A model generated the notes under the pieces. It did not search any database. It was not told the origin of the DNA and saw only the letters and a program-made list of their open reading frames with translations. Below, in pieces: positions 38,514 through 46,319 of a DNA stretch of 64,000 nt. The stretch covers positions 2,542,001 through 2,606,000 of the forward strand of contig NZ_JACHMH010000001.1 in the NCBI RefSeq assembly GCF_014204915.1, read 5' to 3'. The DNA is from Crossiella cryophila. GTDB taxonomy: Bacteria > Actinomycetota > Actinomycetes > Mycobacteriales > Pseudonocardiaceae. The first letter of the stretch is position 1; each line of letters opens with the position of its first letter. The translations under genes and the position numbers were made by a program.

Positions 38514-38987
38514 GTGCGCGTTTACCTTGGTTCCGACCACGCGGGCTTCGAGCTGAAAAACCACCTCGCCGCCCACCTGTCCGAGCACGGCCACGAGGTC
38601 GTCGACGTCGGCCCCCACACCTACGACGCCGAGGACGACTACCCGCCCTTCTGCGTGGAGGCCGCCCGCCGGGTGGTCGCCGACGAGGGCAGCCTCGGCG
38701 TGGTGATCGGCGGCTCCGGCAACGGCGAGCAGATCGCCGCGAACAAGGTCCCCGGCTGCCGCGCCGCGCTGACCTGGAGCGTGCAGACCGCCCAGCTCGC
38801 CCGCCAGCACAACAACGCGCTGGTCGCGGGCGTTGGCGCGCGGATGCACAGCACCGAGGAGGCCACCGCGATCGTGGAGGCGTTCCTGGGTGGGGAGTTC
38901 TCCACCGAGCCGCGGCACGCCCGCCGGATCGGCCTGCTCACCGAGTACGAGCGCACCGGCGAGCCGCCTGCTTTGCCGAGCGCCTGA
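38514..38987 (+). CDS. rpiB: Ribose-5-phosphate isomerase B
   Basis: Interconverts ribose 5-phosphate and ribulose 5-phosphate in the pentose phosphate pathway. The product is 157 residues. RVYLGSDHAGFELK at 2-15 carries the phosphate-binding Asp/His pair. GGSGNGEQIAANK at 66-78 has Glu72 where E. coli RpiB has its catalytic Cys, the arrangement described for the mycobacterial enzyme. A C-terminal ARRIGLLTEYERT completes the family pattern. The GTG at 38514 gives the standard start; a GTG two codons upstream (38508) is an alternative. Same position as Rv2465c. Confidence 0.95.
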   Translation: MRVYLGSDHAGFELKNHLAAHLSEHGHEVVDVGPHTYDAEDDYPPFCVEAARRVVADEGSLGVVIGGSGNGEQIAANKVPGCRAALTWSVQTAQLARQHNNALVAGVGARMHSTEEATAIVEAFLGGEFSTEPRHARRIGLLTEYERTGEPPALPSA

Positions 38988-39004
38988 CCGGGTAAGCCAG
39001 CCGG

Positions 39005-39352
39005 GTGAGTCGATCTCGAACCACCTGGCTGGCCACCCCGCTGGTCGCGACCCTCGGCACGCTCGCGGGTGTGCTGGCGCTCTACTTCGGTGAGGCGGCC
39101 CTGGTGCCCTGGCTGTCCGGGCCGGGCGATCCGCCCTGCGGTCAACCGGACTGCGTGCTCGGCGTCGGGCTGCAGATGATGGCCGCCGCGGTGCTCCTGG
39201 TGCTGGTCGCGGCCGTGGTGGGGATCTGGCTGGGCCGTCGGCACCGGGACACCGCGGACCGGGCTTCGGCCGTGCTGCGCGGGTTCGTAGTGTGTGGCTA
39301 CTGCCTGCTGGCCTACGCGATCCAGTCCGTGATCGCCTGGTGGCCGAAGTAG
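39005..39352 (+). CDS. Small membrane protein, unknown function
   Basis: Protein of 115 residues from a GTG 17 bases after rpiB. Three hydrophobic helices lie near 10-29 (LATPLVATLGTLAGVLAL), 52-77 (VLGVGLQMMAAAVLLVLVAA) and 91-110 (GFVVCGYCLLAYAIQSVIAW), with a periplasmic loop carrying a Cys pair (PPCGQPDC) and a basic cytoplasmic loop (GRRHRDTADR). No family recognised. Tight spacing between rpiB and the DNA glycosylase suggests the same transcript. Confidence 0.7.
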   Translation: MSRSRTTWLATPLVATLGTLAGVLALYFGEAALVPWLSGPGDPPCGQPDCVLGVGLQMMAAAVLLVLVAAVVGIWLGRRHRDTADRASAVLRGFVVCGYCLLAYAIQSVIAWWPK

Positions 39353-39371
39353 CCGACGAGGAGCGCCGACG

Positions 39372-40178
39372 TTGCCCGAGGGCCACACCCTGCACCGCTT
39401 CGCCCTGCTGCACCACCGGCAGTTCGCCGGGCACCGGGTGGCGGTGTCCAGCCCACAGGGTCGTTTCGCCACCGAGGCGGCCGTGGTGGACGGGCGGATC
39501 TTCGAGTCGGCCGAGGCGCACGGCAAGCACCTGTTCCACCACTACGGCGATGTCACCGTGCACGTGCACCTGGGGCTGTACGGGACTTTCAGCGAGCGCG
39601 AGCTGCCGGTGGAGCCGCCGCAGGGCCAGGTCAGGATGCGCCTGGTCGGACCCGGCCACTGGACCGATCTGCGTGGCCCGACCGCCTGCCGCCTGCTCGG
39701 CGAGACCGAACTGGACATCCTGCGTGCCCGGCTGGGCCCCGATCCGCTGCGTGCGGACGCCGAACCGGACCGGGCCTGGGCCAAGATCACCAAGTCCCGG
39801 ACCTCGATCGCCGCGCTGCTGATGGACCAGTCGGTGCTGGCCGGGGTGGGCAACGTCTACCGGGCCGAAGTGCTGTTCCGGCACCACATCCCGCCGCTGC
39901 GCACCGGTCGCGACCTGACCCGTGCCGAGTGGGAGCTGATCTGGGCCGACCTGGTGCTGCTGATGGCTGACGGGGTGCGGGTGGGCCGGATCGACACCGT
40001 GCGCCCCGAGCACCTGCCCGAGGCGACCGGCCGGGCGCCGCGGGTGGACCGGCACGGCGGCGAGGTCTACGTCTACCGCCGCGCCGGAGCGCCCTGCCTG
40101 ATCTGCGGTACCCCGGTGGCCATGGCCGAGCTGGTCAGCCGGAACCTCTACTGGTGTCCCGGCTGCCAGCCGGCCTGA
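39372..40178 (+). CDS. Formamidopyrimidine/endonuclease VIII-type DNA glycosylase (Nei2-like)
   Basis: Base-excision-repair glycosylase/AP lyase of 268 residues. MPEGHTLHR gives the catalytic Pro2 and Glu3 after Met removal. QSVLAGVGNVYRAEVLFR near 156-173 is the helix-two-turn-helix signature, and the C-terminus has a zinc finger with CLICG and CPGC pairs (about 242-266). PEGHTLH rather than PELPE places it on the Nei side, as for Rv2464c at this locus. It starts at a TTG behind GAGGAG. The stop TGA directly abuts the convergent DUF1542 gene's stop (TGATCA). Confidence 0.92.
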   Translation: MPEGHTLHRFALLHHRQFAGHRVAVSSPQGRFATEAAVVDGRIFESAEAHGKHLFHHYGDVTVHVHLGLYGTFSERELPVEPPQGQVRMRLVGPGHWTDLRGPTACRLLGETELDILRARLGPDPLRADAEPDRAWAKITKSRTSIAALLMDQSVLAGVGNVYRAEVLFRHHIPPLRTGRDLTRAEWELIWADLVLLMADGVRVGRIDTVRPEHLPEATGRAPRVDRHGGEVYVYRRAGAPCLICGTPVAMAELVSRNLYWCPGCQPA

Positions 40179-40925
40179 TCACCAGTCGTCGCCGCCCCCG
40201 CCGCCGCCACCCCAGTCGCCGCCGAAGTCACCGAAACCGTCGGCCAGGCTGTCGCCCATGTCGCTGAGGCCCTCGCCGATGCTGCCGAAGACGTCGCCTG
40301 CCATGCTCGCGATCGCCACGCCAGCCATACCGGCGAACATCGCGCCGAAGAGCAGGCCCGCGCCCGAGCCCCAGGAACCGGTGGCCCTGGCGGGCTTCCA
40401 GATCGGCTCGCTGTACCAGCCCTGCGGCAGCGGCCGACCGGCCACCATGCCGCCGGGGAAGTAGTGCGGGGTGTGCGAGCTGGGCGTGCGCGACACCGCG
40501 TACTGGTGGCCCTCCACGCTGACCTCGCGGTCCTCCGACACCGTGCCCGCGCTGCGCTGGCCGTTGAGGTCGGGCAGCTCCGGACCGGGGTCCATGTCCA
40601 TCGCGATCCGCGCGGCCCGCACGTAGTACAGGCCCTCCATCGCGGTCTGCTTGGCCAGCTGGGCCTGAGCCGCCGAGGTGGCCTGCTCGATCTGCGAGCC
40701 TGCCGCGGTGTAGCTGCCGGAGGCGTCCGAGAGCGCCTGTCGGGCCGCCTCGTTGGTGCCGACCAGGTTCAGCACCTGGCCGCCCAGCCGCTCGTTCCAG
40801 CGGCGGGCCTCGGCCTTCTCGTCAGCGAGCTGCTGCTGGGCGCGCGCGGCCTTCTGCCGGGATGCGTAGAGCACCCCGCCGACCACCACCACCGCGATCA
40901 ACAGCAGCACGATTGCGGTACCCAA
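40179..40925 (-). CDS. DUF1542-type membrane-anchored protein
   Basis: Protein of 248 residues. One N-terminal membrane helix at 3-20 (AIVLLLIAVVVVGGVLY) precedes a coiled-coil (QKAARAQQQLADEKAEARRW). A conserved DUF1542-like segment follows (LVGTNEAARQALSDASGSYT to MDMDPGPELPDLNGQR, about 53-120), then HYFPGGMVAGRPLPQGWYSE. The C-terminus is a hydrophobic/Gly-rich stretch with Asp/Trp ending GGDDW. Similar proteins are widespread in Streptomyces and Pseudonocardiales without known function. Probably monocistronic. Confidence 0.75.
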   Translation of the reverse strand: MGTAIVLLLIAVVVVGGVLYASRQKAARAQQQLADEKAEARRWNERLGGQVLNLVGTNEAARQALSDASGSYTAAGSQIEQATSAAQAQLAKQTAMEGLYYVRAARIAMDMDPGPELPDLNGQRSAGTVSEDREVSVEGHQYAVSRTPSSHTPHYFPGGMVAGRPLPQGWYSEPIWKPARATGSWGSGAGLLFGAMFAGMAGVAIASMAGDVFGSIGEGLSDMGDSLADGFGDFGGDWGGGGGGGDDW

Positions 40926-41028
40926 GGGTGCCTCCCGTTCGCAGGGCGCCGCGGGTGGCCCCCGCGGTCACCCTGTCCAACGGCACCTCCGTCGTCCTGG
41001 TTCCCCACAGTGGGGTGAACCAGCGCAC

Positions 41029-42237
41029 TCAGAAGATCTCCATCGTGTGCGGAGCGGGGTCTACCAGGAAAGCCCTGCTCAACGCGGCCACCGCGCCGGG
41101 GCGGTGCTCGCGGACCCGGCCGGCGGCGGCCAGCGTGGTCAGCCGGACCCCGCCGAGGAAGACCGAGCCCAGCGTGGTGCTGCTCAGGGTCAGCTCGGGC
41201 GCGTCCTCGGTGCGGGTCAGCTCGGCCTGCCCGGCCGCGTCGACACGCAGCCGCCAGCGGCCCGCGTTCCACGGGCAGAACTCGTCGGTCAGCTCCAGCA
41301 CGGTCGCCAGCGGTCCGGCGTAGGTGCGCATCGGCAGCGCGCGGTGCACGTCCACCAGGCGCACCCACAACGAGTCGTCGCGCTCGATCCTGACCGCGCG
41401 CGGATCGGCCAGCAGGTGCCGCAGCGGCTCATCCGGCGCGCAGCCCCAGTAGTCGACCGAGCTGACCAGGTCGGAGTCGAGCAGGTGCCGCCAGATCGCG
41501 GCATGCCCGGTCGCGGTGGTGGTGACGATCTCCTGCACGGCCAGCTTGACCCCGTCGTGCGCGGCGTCGACCCGGAACAACGCGTAGCCCTCCGGGTGCA
41601 CCGCGAACCGCCATGCCTGCTTGCCGCCGCGCTGCGGGGGACCGTCGAGCAGCCGGTACTCCCAGGTGGGCTCGTCCCGCTCCAGCCAGCCGACCTGCTG
41701 CGCGGCCACCTTGGCGTGCAGCTCGCGGATCAGCGGCTCGGCCACCGCCCGCGACACCTCACGCACCCGGTCCGGTCCGGTGTCCACAGTGGACAGGAAC
41801 CGGGTGCCCTTGGCGATCTCGACCCGGCTGGCCTCCACCGCGATCCCGTAGCCGAAGCGGCCGTAGATGCCGCCCTCGGAGGCCCACAGCGCGGCCAGCG
41901 GGTCGGCGCCCTCGGCGTGCAGGTCGTGCAGCAGCGAGCGCATCAGCCCGGTGAGCGCGCCCCGGCGGCGGTGCCCCGGCGCGACCGCGACCATGGTGAC
42001 GCCGGCGAAGGGCTGCGGGCCGGTGCCGGGCAGGGTGATCCGGCGCGGCCAGATGCCACCGCCGCCGATCAGCTCGTCCCCGTCGAAGACCCCGCGGAAG
42101 CGGGCCGGTTCCCACAGCCGCAGATGCATGGCGCGGGTGGGCTCGTCGGCCTCGGCGTAGAAGGCCGTGCGGCAGACGTCGAGGTGGGCGGACAGGGTGT
42201 CGGCGGTGAGCGGGCGGACCGTCAGCGAAGAGGTCAT
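41029..42237 (-). CDS. Eis-family GNAT N-acetyltransferase
   Basis: Acetyl-CoA-dependent acetyltransferase of 402 residues with the three-part Eis layout. The first GNAT domain has VTMVAVAPGHRRRGALTGLM near 80-99 (V-x4-RRRG acetyl-CoA motif), the second GNAT-like domain covers about 160-290, and a C-terminal SCP2-like domain ends in VDPAPHTMEIF, giving the terminal carboxylate used as catalytic base in Eis. Eis proteins acetylate amines including aminoglycosides and lysines; the physiological substrate here is unknown. Divergent from the MDMPI gene, 58 bases apart. Confidence 0.9.
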   Translation of the reverse strand: MTSSLTVRPLTADTLSAHLDVCRTAFYAEADEPTRAMHLRLWEPARFRGVFDGDELIGGGGIWPRRITLPGTGPQPFAGVTMVAVAPGHRRRGALTGLMRSLLHDLHAEGADPLAALWASEGGIYGRFGYGIAVEASRVEIAKGTRFLSTVDTGPDRVREVSRAVAEPLIRELHAKVAAQQVGWLERDEPTWEYRLLDGPPQRGGKQAWRFAVHPEGYALFRVDAAHDGVKLAVQEIVTTTATGHAAIWRHLLDSDLVSSVDYWGCAPDEPLRHLLADPRAVRIERDDSLWVRLVDVHRALPMRTYAGPLATVLELTDEFCPWNAGRWRLRVDAAGQAELTRTEDAPELTLSSTTLGSVFLGGVRLTTLAAAGRVREHRPGAVAALSRAFLVDPAPHTMEIF

Positions 42238-42295
42238 GCCGTGTTGCTACCGCAGGTACTGGACGGGCGCGAACGGATTTGGGCAGGGTGGGGCC

Positions 42296-43000
42296 ATGTG
42301 CCCCGAATCCCTGGCCCTCGCCCTGCGGGTGGCGATCGGCGAGTTCCGGGCCGCCGTCACCACCGCCGCGCCGGACGCGCCGGTACCCACCTGCCCCGGC
42401 TGGACGGTGGACCAATTGACCGCGCATGTGGGCCAGGTGTTCGCCCTGGTCGTGGACTGGATCCGGACCGGCCGCCGACGGGAGCCGATGCCGGTCCCGG
42501 CGACCGCGCTGGACCACTTCACCGTCTCCGCGCAGACCCTGCTCGACCTGCTGGACCCGGCTCAGGCGGCCCGGCCCTGCGCGACCTGGTGCCCGTGGGA
42601 TCACACGCTGGGCTTCTGGATCCGGCGGATGGCGCACGAGGCGGTGATCCACCGCGCCGACGCCGAGTCCGCGCTCGGCGCGATCAGTCCGATCCCGGCC
42701 GGACTGGCCGCGGACGGCGTGCACGAGCTGCTGACGCTGTGGCTGGGCACCCGCCAGCCGCCCAAGGTCGCCGGCGAACACGTTGTGCGCCTTGAGATCC
42801 CGGGCCGCGCCTGGATCATCGGCCTGAACCCGTGGGTGATCGACTACCACGTCGACGCCGAACCGGACGCGGTGCTGCGCGGCCCGGCCTCCGCGCTGGA
42901 CCTGTGGCTGTGGGGACGCGGGGACGCTGCCGAGCTGACCGTCGAAGGCGATCAGTCAGCCGTGGCCGCACTGCGCTCCGCCATCGCCGCGGTCACCTGA
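42296..43000 (+). CDS. Maleylpyruvate isomerase-family mycothiol-dependent enzyme (MDMPI/DinB fold)
   Basis: Protein of 234 residues. The N-terminal DinB-like four-helix domain shows VPTCPGWTVDQLTAHVGQV near 30-48, where the His is a metal ligand, and later FWIRRMAHEAVIHRADAESA with the second His pair. This is the MDMPI_N pattern. A C-terminal MDMPI_C/SCP2-like part covers about 150-234. Members use mycothiol as thiol cofactor, but most have unknown substrates. The ATG at 42296 is the only start that preserves the domain without a spurious leader. Confidence 0.85.
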   Translation: MCPESLALALRVAIGEFRAAVTTAAPDAPVPTCPGWTVDQLTAHVGQVFALVVDWIRTGRRREPMPVPATALDHFTVSAQTLLDLLDPAQAARPCATWCPWDHTLGFWIRRMAHEAVIHRADAESALGAISPIPAGLAADGVHELLTLWLGTRQPPKVAGEHVVRLEIPGRAWIIGLNPWVIDYHVDAEPDAVLRGPASALDLWLWGRGDAAELTVEGDQSAVAALRSAIAAVT

Positions 43001-43134
43001 ACCCCTGGGCCATCCAGGTGAGATTCACCCGACGGCGGGCGGCAACTGTGCCCGACTGGGGATCCGCGTGACCACCCATTCAGACGAGAAAGTCGTCACG
43101 CTCAGCTATCACCCGAGAAGGGAGTTGCGGCCAG

Positions 43135-43251
43135 ATGGCGGCAAGATCGATGTCACTGCTTGTCACCGTTGCGGTCGGTGTTTGCCGACTACGAGGAGTG
43201 CTCATGTTCTCACTCGTTCGAGAAGCGACAGCCGCGCCAATTCCCGGTTAA
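43135..43251 (+). CDS. Possible 38-residue hydrophobic small protein
   Basis: The ATG at 43135 lies ten bases after GAAGGGAG and reads 38 codons to TAA, giving a product starting MAARSMSLLVTVAVGVCRL and ending in a polar tail. A second internal ATG at 43204 has an even better GAGGAG site and would give only 15 residues. Codon use is not the strong G/C-third pattern of neighbours, so it may be a leader peptide or chance. Listed because the ribosome sites are unusually good. Confidence 0.22.
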   Translation: MAARSMSLLVTVAVGVCRLRGVLMFSLVREATAAPIPG

Positions 43252-43358
43252 CTATTGCCCGTGCGGCCCGCGACCCGCACAGGAAACACTGAAAGAATCC
43301 CCCGAGAACAGCTAGCTCGAAGGAGTGGACGTCACCGTAGGTGGCTGGGTAGCAAGGC

Positions 43359-43401
43359 GCCGTGCTGGTGTTCCTCCCCGTAAACGGGACACCAGCGCGG
43401 C
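43359..43401. terminator. Hairpin downstream of the SUFU-domain gene
   Basis: GCCGTGCTGGTGT (43359-43371) pairs with ACACCAGCGCGGC (43389-43401) with one G-T wobble, and an inner CCCG/CGGG stem closes a TAAA loop. It sits 14 bases after the stop of the leftward SUFU-domain gene. No T-run follows, so termination is likely but not certain. Confidence 0.55.
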
Positions 43402-43415
43402 ATTCACCATTTCCG

Positions 43416-43994
43416 CTATTCGAACTGGCGAGCCGCGGAAACACCGCTCCGGCGGAAATCCGTGAGATCCGGGTCCTCGTTCTCGAATGCCTTCTCCAGC
43501 TGCGCCCAGCCGATACGCAGCGCTAACTCCGCCTCGCCGGTGGTGATCGGGATCAGCCAGGTCAGCTGCACCGGCCGGTCCGGTTCCAGCACCGTCCGGA
43601 ACTCATCCGGCAGATAGACCGGTAACGCCGCGTAGAAGGCGGTCAGCTCGCCGACCGGGAAGATCTGCCCCCTCGGCCCGATCACCTGCCCCCTGGCCAG
43701 CCCACGTCCGGTGCCCAGCAACTCGGCCCCGACCTGGTCCAGCAACGCGGGCACGAACTCCTGCAGCTGCTCGTCCCTGGTGTGCATGACCAGCTCCTGG
43801 CACACCCACCCGCCGCCGGGCAGTTCCAGCCGGGCGCCGGACAGCCCGACGGTCACGTGCGTGCGCACCCCGCCGAAGGGCCGGTCCGGCCCGAACTGGG
43901 CGATCCGGAACGGCATCGGCGCCCCGGTGTCGTCGGTGTCCCACTCGTGTTCGGGCGGGCCGAGGTAGTGCTCCAGGTGTCGGTTCAGCTGCAC
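43416..43994 (-). CDS. Suppressor-of-fused (SUFU) domain protein
   Basis: Soluble protein of about 192 residues. From VQLNRHLEHYLGPPEHEWDT through THVTVGLSGARLELP, CQELVMHTRDEQ and VQLTWLIPITTGEAELA to a C-terminal LEKAFENEDPDLTDFRR, it follows the bacterial SUFU domain. In bacteria this domain is frequent among immunity proteins of polymorphic toxin systems. The GTG at 43992-43994 is chosen; the open frame runs up to 44159, where an ATG at 44069 would overlap the start of the divergent NADAR gene. No toxin gene is visible beside it. Function is inferred from the family only. Confidence 0.72.
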   Translation of the reverse strand: MQLNRHLEHYLGPPEHEWDTDDTGAPMPFRIAQFGPDRPFGGVRTHVTVGLSGARLELPGGGWVCQELVMHTRDEQLQEFVPALLDQVGAELLGTGRGLARGQVIGPRGQIFPVGELTAFYAALPVYLPDEFRTVLEPDRPVQLTWLIPITTGEAELALRIGWAQLEKAFENEDPDLTDFRRSGVSAARQFE

Positions 43995-44067
43995 CCGGCG
44001 GAGTCTGGTCGACGCGGGGCCGGTTGTCTGTGGGTCAGTGGCGTGAACCGGGTGAGAGGATCCCGGC

Positions 44068-44607
44068 ATGACCAAGGCCGATCTGCTGGCCCGGCCGGAC
44101 CGGCCCGAGCTGCTGCTGTTCTGGGGCCACCGGCCCGAGTCCGACGGGAGTGCCGGCAAGGGCTGCCTGAGCCAGTGGTGGCCGGTGGAACTCGACGACG
44201 ACGGCCTGCGCTTCCGCAGTGCCGAGCACTACATGATGTTCCACAAGGCCCTGCTCTTCGAGGACCAGGACACCGCGGCCCGCATCCTGGCCGCCGACGA
44301 CCCCGGCGAGGCCAAAACCCTGGGCCGCCAGGTGAAATCCTTCGACTCGGCGACCTGGGCCGCCCGCCGCGTCGCCATCGTCACCACCGGCAACGAACTC
44401 AAGTTCACCCAGCACCCCGACCTGTCCGCCTACCTGCTCGGCACCGGCGACCAGATCCTGGTCGAGGCCAGCCCCCTGGACGAGGTCTGGGGCATCGGCC
44501 TGTCCGCCGAGGACCCCAGGGCCGCCGACCCGGCCCAGTGGCCGGGGGAGAACCTGCTCGGCTTCGCCCTGATGACCGTGCGCGCCCGCCTCCGCGCCGC
44601 GATGTGA
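44068..44607 (+). CDS. NADAR family N-glycosidase (YbiA-like)
   Basis: Protein of 179 residues. FWGHRPESDGSAGKGCLSQWWP near 20-40 and RSAEHYMMFHKALLFED near 51-67 are the NADAR signature, with GNELKFTQHP, VWGIGLSAEDP and WPGENLLGFALM in the second half. Family members cleave N-glycosidic bonds: YbiA acts on riboflavin intermediates, and related proteins have been reported to remove ADP-ribose from guanine bases as antitoxins. Divergent from the SUFU gene with a 73-base spacer. Which role applies is not decidable here. Confidence 0.87.
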   Translation: MTKADLLARPDRPELLLFWGHRPESDGSAGKGCLSQWWPVELDDDGLRFRSAEHYMMFHKALLFEDQDTAARILAADDPGEAKTLGRQVKSFDSATWAARRVAIVTTGNELKFTQHPDLSAYLLGTGDQILVEASPLDEVWGIGLSAEDPRAADPAQWPGENLLGFALMTVRARLRAAM

Positions 44608-44723
44608 GTGCGCGCACCCCGACCGGGGAATTGTCCGGTTACGACCCCGGTCGTAACGACACCGTCCATCGCCGGTCATCTGAGGTCGTAGGCTCAACGA
44701 AGCGAGCGTGTCGAGGAGGTTCG

Positions 44724-45392
44724 GTGCTGTACAGGTTGCTCAAGCGGCTACTGGGTCGGCTGGTCCGGTTGGTGTGGCGCCCGACGGTGCTCGGACTGGA
44801 GAACCTGCCCAAGGACGGCCCGTTCATCCTGGCCGCCAACCACCTCTCCTTCGCCGACAGCCTGATGCTCCCGCTGGTCGTCCCCCGCCAGGTCGCCTTC
44901 CTGGCCAAGGCCGAGTACTTCACCGGCAAGGGCCTCAAGGGCGCGCTCATGCGCTGGGTCTTCACCGCCCTCGGCCAGATCCCGGTCGAACGAGGCAAGG
45001 GCCGAGCCGCCGGCCAGGCCCTGGACACCGCCCTGGAAGTCCTCCAGGCAGGCGGCGCCTTCGGCATCTACCCCGAAGGCACCCGCTCCCGCGACGGCCA
45101 GCTCCACCGCGGCCACGTCGGCGTCGCCCGCCTCGCCCTCACCTCCGGCGCCCCGGTCATCCCCGTCGGCCTGATCGGCACCGACCGCCTGCAACCACTG
45201 GGCAAGAAGATCCCGCGCATCCGCCCGGTGACCATCCACTTCGGCACTCCGCTGGACTTCACCCGCTACGACGGCATGAACGAATCACTGCCGATCCTGC
45301 GCTCGGTGACGGACGAGATCATGTACCAGATCATGGAGCTGTCGGGGCAGGAGTACGTGGACCGCTACGAGAAGCCCCCGGCCGCCGCCTGA
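44724..45392 (+). CDS. 1-acyl-sn-glycerol-3-phosphate acyltransferase (PlsC family)
   Basis: Membrane-associated acyltransferase of 222 residues in phospholipid synthesis or a related acylation. A basic amphipathic N-terminus (YRLLKRLLGRLVRLVW) precedes NHLSFAD with catalytic His40 and Asp45. The second motif, GIYPEGTRSRDG, is near 117-128, followed by the VPVGLIGTDRLQP-type segment. The GTG at 44724 follows GAGGAGGT by three bases. The 116-base gap behind the NADAR gene suggests a separate promoter. Confidence 0.92.
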   Translation: MLYRLLKRLLGRLVRLVWRPTVLGLENLPKDGPFILAANHLSFADSLMLPLVVPRQVAFLAKAEYFTGKGLKGALMRWVFTALGQIPVERGKGRAAGQALDTALEVLQAGGAFGIYPEGTRSRDGQLHRGHVGVARLALTSGAPVIPVGLIGTDRLQPLGKKIPRIRPVTIHFGTPLDFTRYDGMNESLPILRSVTDEIMYQIMELSGQEYVDRYEKPPAAA

Positions 45393-45446
45393 CCAAGGTC
45401 TCGTTGTGCCACAACCTGATTTCGTTCTGTCGACTGATCCTCACTA

Positions 45447-46316
45447 GTGTCTGTTGACGTGGACGTGGTGGGGGAACTGGAGAAACTTCCTGAGCTGACC
45501 GACTCGGGCCGTCCTGCCTGGCAGCAACCACTGTTGTTGCTGTGGGCCGCCGGGAGGGCTGCTCAAGGCTTGCCTCGCATGGCCCTTTGGTTGTCAGTGA
45601 AGGATGAACTTAACGCACTCTTCAGCCAGTTCCGTGCTCCCGGCGATCGGTCCTTCTCCCCGGACCGGTGGTTCATTGCGCTGGCGCAAACGCCATTCTG
45701 GGAAATCTCCGTTGATGCGGATCAGACGCCCGCTCCAGGGGGCAGCGTCAGTCTTTCCGGGTGGATGGCGTGGCGCGATCCAGAAGGAGGGCTCGTGTCG
45801 AGCGCTTATCATTCCTTGGCGCGGGATGACGTTCGCGCGTTGTTCTCCAAGGAGATCGCAAAGCGGTTCTTTGCTGGAAAGAGTGTGGCTGACCTGTTGA
45901 GGCTGGCACATGTGGATGTTGAGGTGTCAACCGAGCCTCGTGTGCAGGAGGCTCTCTTGCGGCGAGTTAGCAGGTCGATTCGGGTGGCGAGCTGGGTGCG
46001 GGAACGGCACGCTCACTCCTGCCAGGTGTGTGGGCAGCGGCTCATGCTGCCGGGAGGAAATGCTTACGCGGAGACCGCGCACATCAAGCCACTAGGCAAG
46101 CCATTCAACGGCCCAGACGCTGTCGAGAACACCCTCTGCCTGTGCCCGAACGACCACACTCGATTCGATCGGGGCGCCATCCTCATCGAGGATGACCTGA
46201 GCATCATCGACGCGATCACCGGCAAGAACATCGGCGAGTTGCGGACAGTCTCCGGCCACAACGTCGAGGTGAGTTACCTCGCCTGGCACCGCGACTACTT
46301 CCGCAACCACGTCTGA
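45447..46316 (+). CDS. Putative phosphorothioate-DNA-binding HNH restriction endonuclease (SBD-HNH type)
   Basis: Protein of 289 residues. Residues about 10-160 resemble the sulfur-binding domain of ScoMcrA-type enzymes (PAWQQPLLLLWAAGRAAQG, FSPDRWFIALAQTPFWEIS). The C-terminus is a zinc HNH nuclease: Cys192-x2-Cys195, AHIKPL with His212, Asn228, CLCPNDHTRFD with Cys231/Cys233 and His237. Such enzymes cut DNA carrying phosphorothioate or cytosine modification. Codon use is clearly less G/C-biased than in neighbours (many A/T third positions in 45480-46080), suggesting acquisition by transfer. No dnd genes are in the window. SBD assignment is by remembered pattern; HNH is certain. Confidence 0.72.
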   Translation: MSVDVDVVGELEKLPELTDSGRPAWQQPLLLLWAAGRAAQGLPRMALWLSVKDELNALFSQFRAPGDRSFSPDRWFIALAQTPFWEISVDADQTPAPGGSVSLSGWMAWRDPEGGLVSSAYHSLARDDVRALFSKEIAKRFFAGKSVADLLRLAHVDVEVSTEPRVQEALLRRVSRSIRVASWVRERHAHSCQVCGQRLMLPGGNAYAETAHIKPLGKPFNGPDAVENTLCLCPNDHTRFDRGAILIEDDLSIIDAITGKNIGELRTVSGHNVEVSYLAWHRDYFRNHV

Positions 46317-46319
46317 CCC

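Larger units (their letters stand above)
43001..43415. other. Intergenic region, possible small ORF and hairpin
   Basis: A 415-base region of lower GC than its neighbours. It contains a short GTGA-N3-TCAC inverted repeat near 43019-43029, a possible 38-codon ORF (listed separately) and a hairpin at 43359-43401. A 74-codon open frame from a GTG at 43068 has atypical codon use for this genome and no recognisable protein; I do not support it. Confidence 0.45.

Noticed and set aside
37686-40055. 789-codon minus-strand frame extending the ComB-like gene
   Set aside because: Only the last 253 residues are ComB-like; the rest is antisense to rpiB and the DNA glycosylase.
43068-43292. 74-codon ORF from a GTG with a CxxC-like motif
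   Set aside because: Codon use is atypical, no family is recognisable, and it overlaps the better-placed small ORF in another frame.
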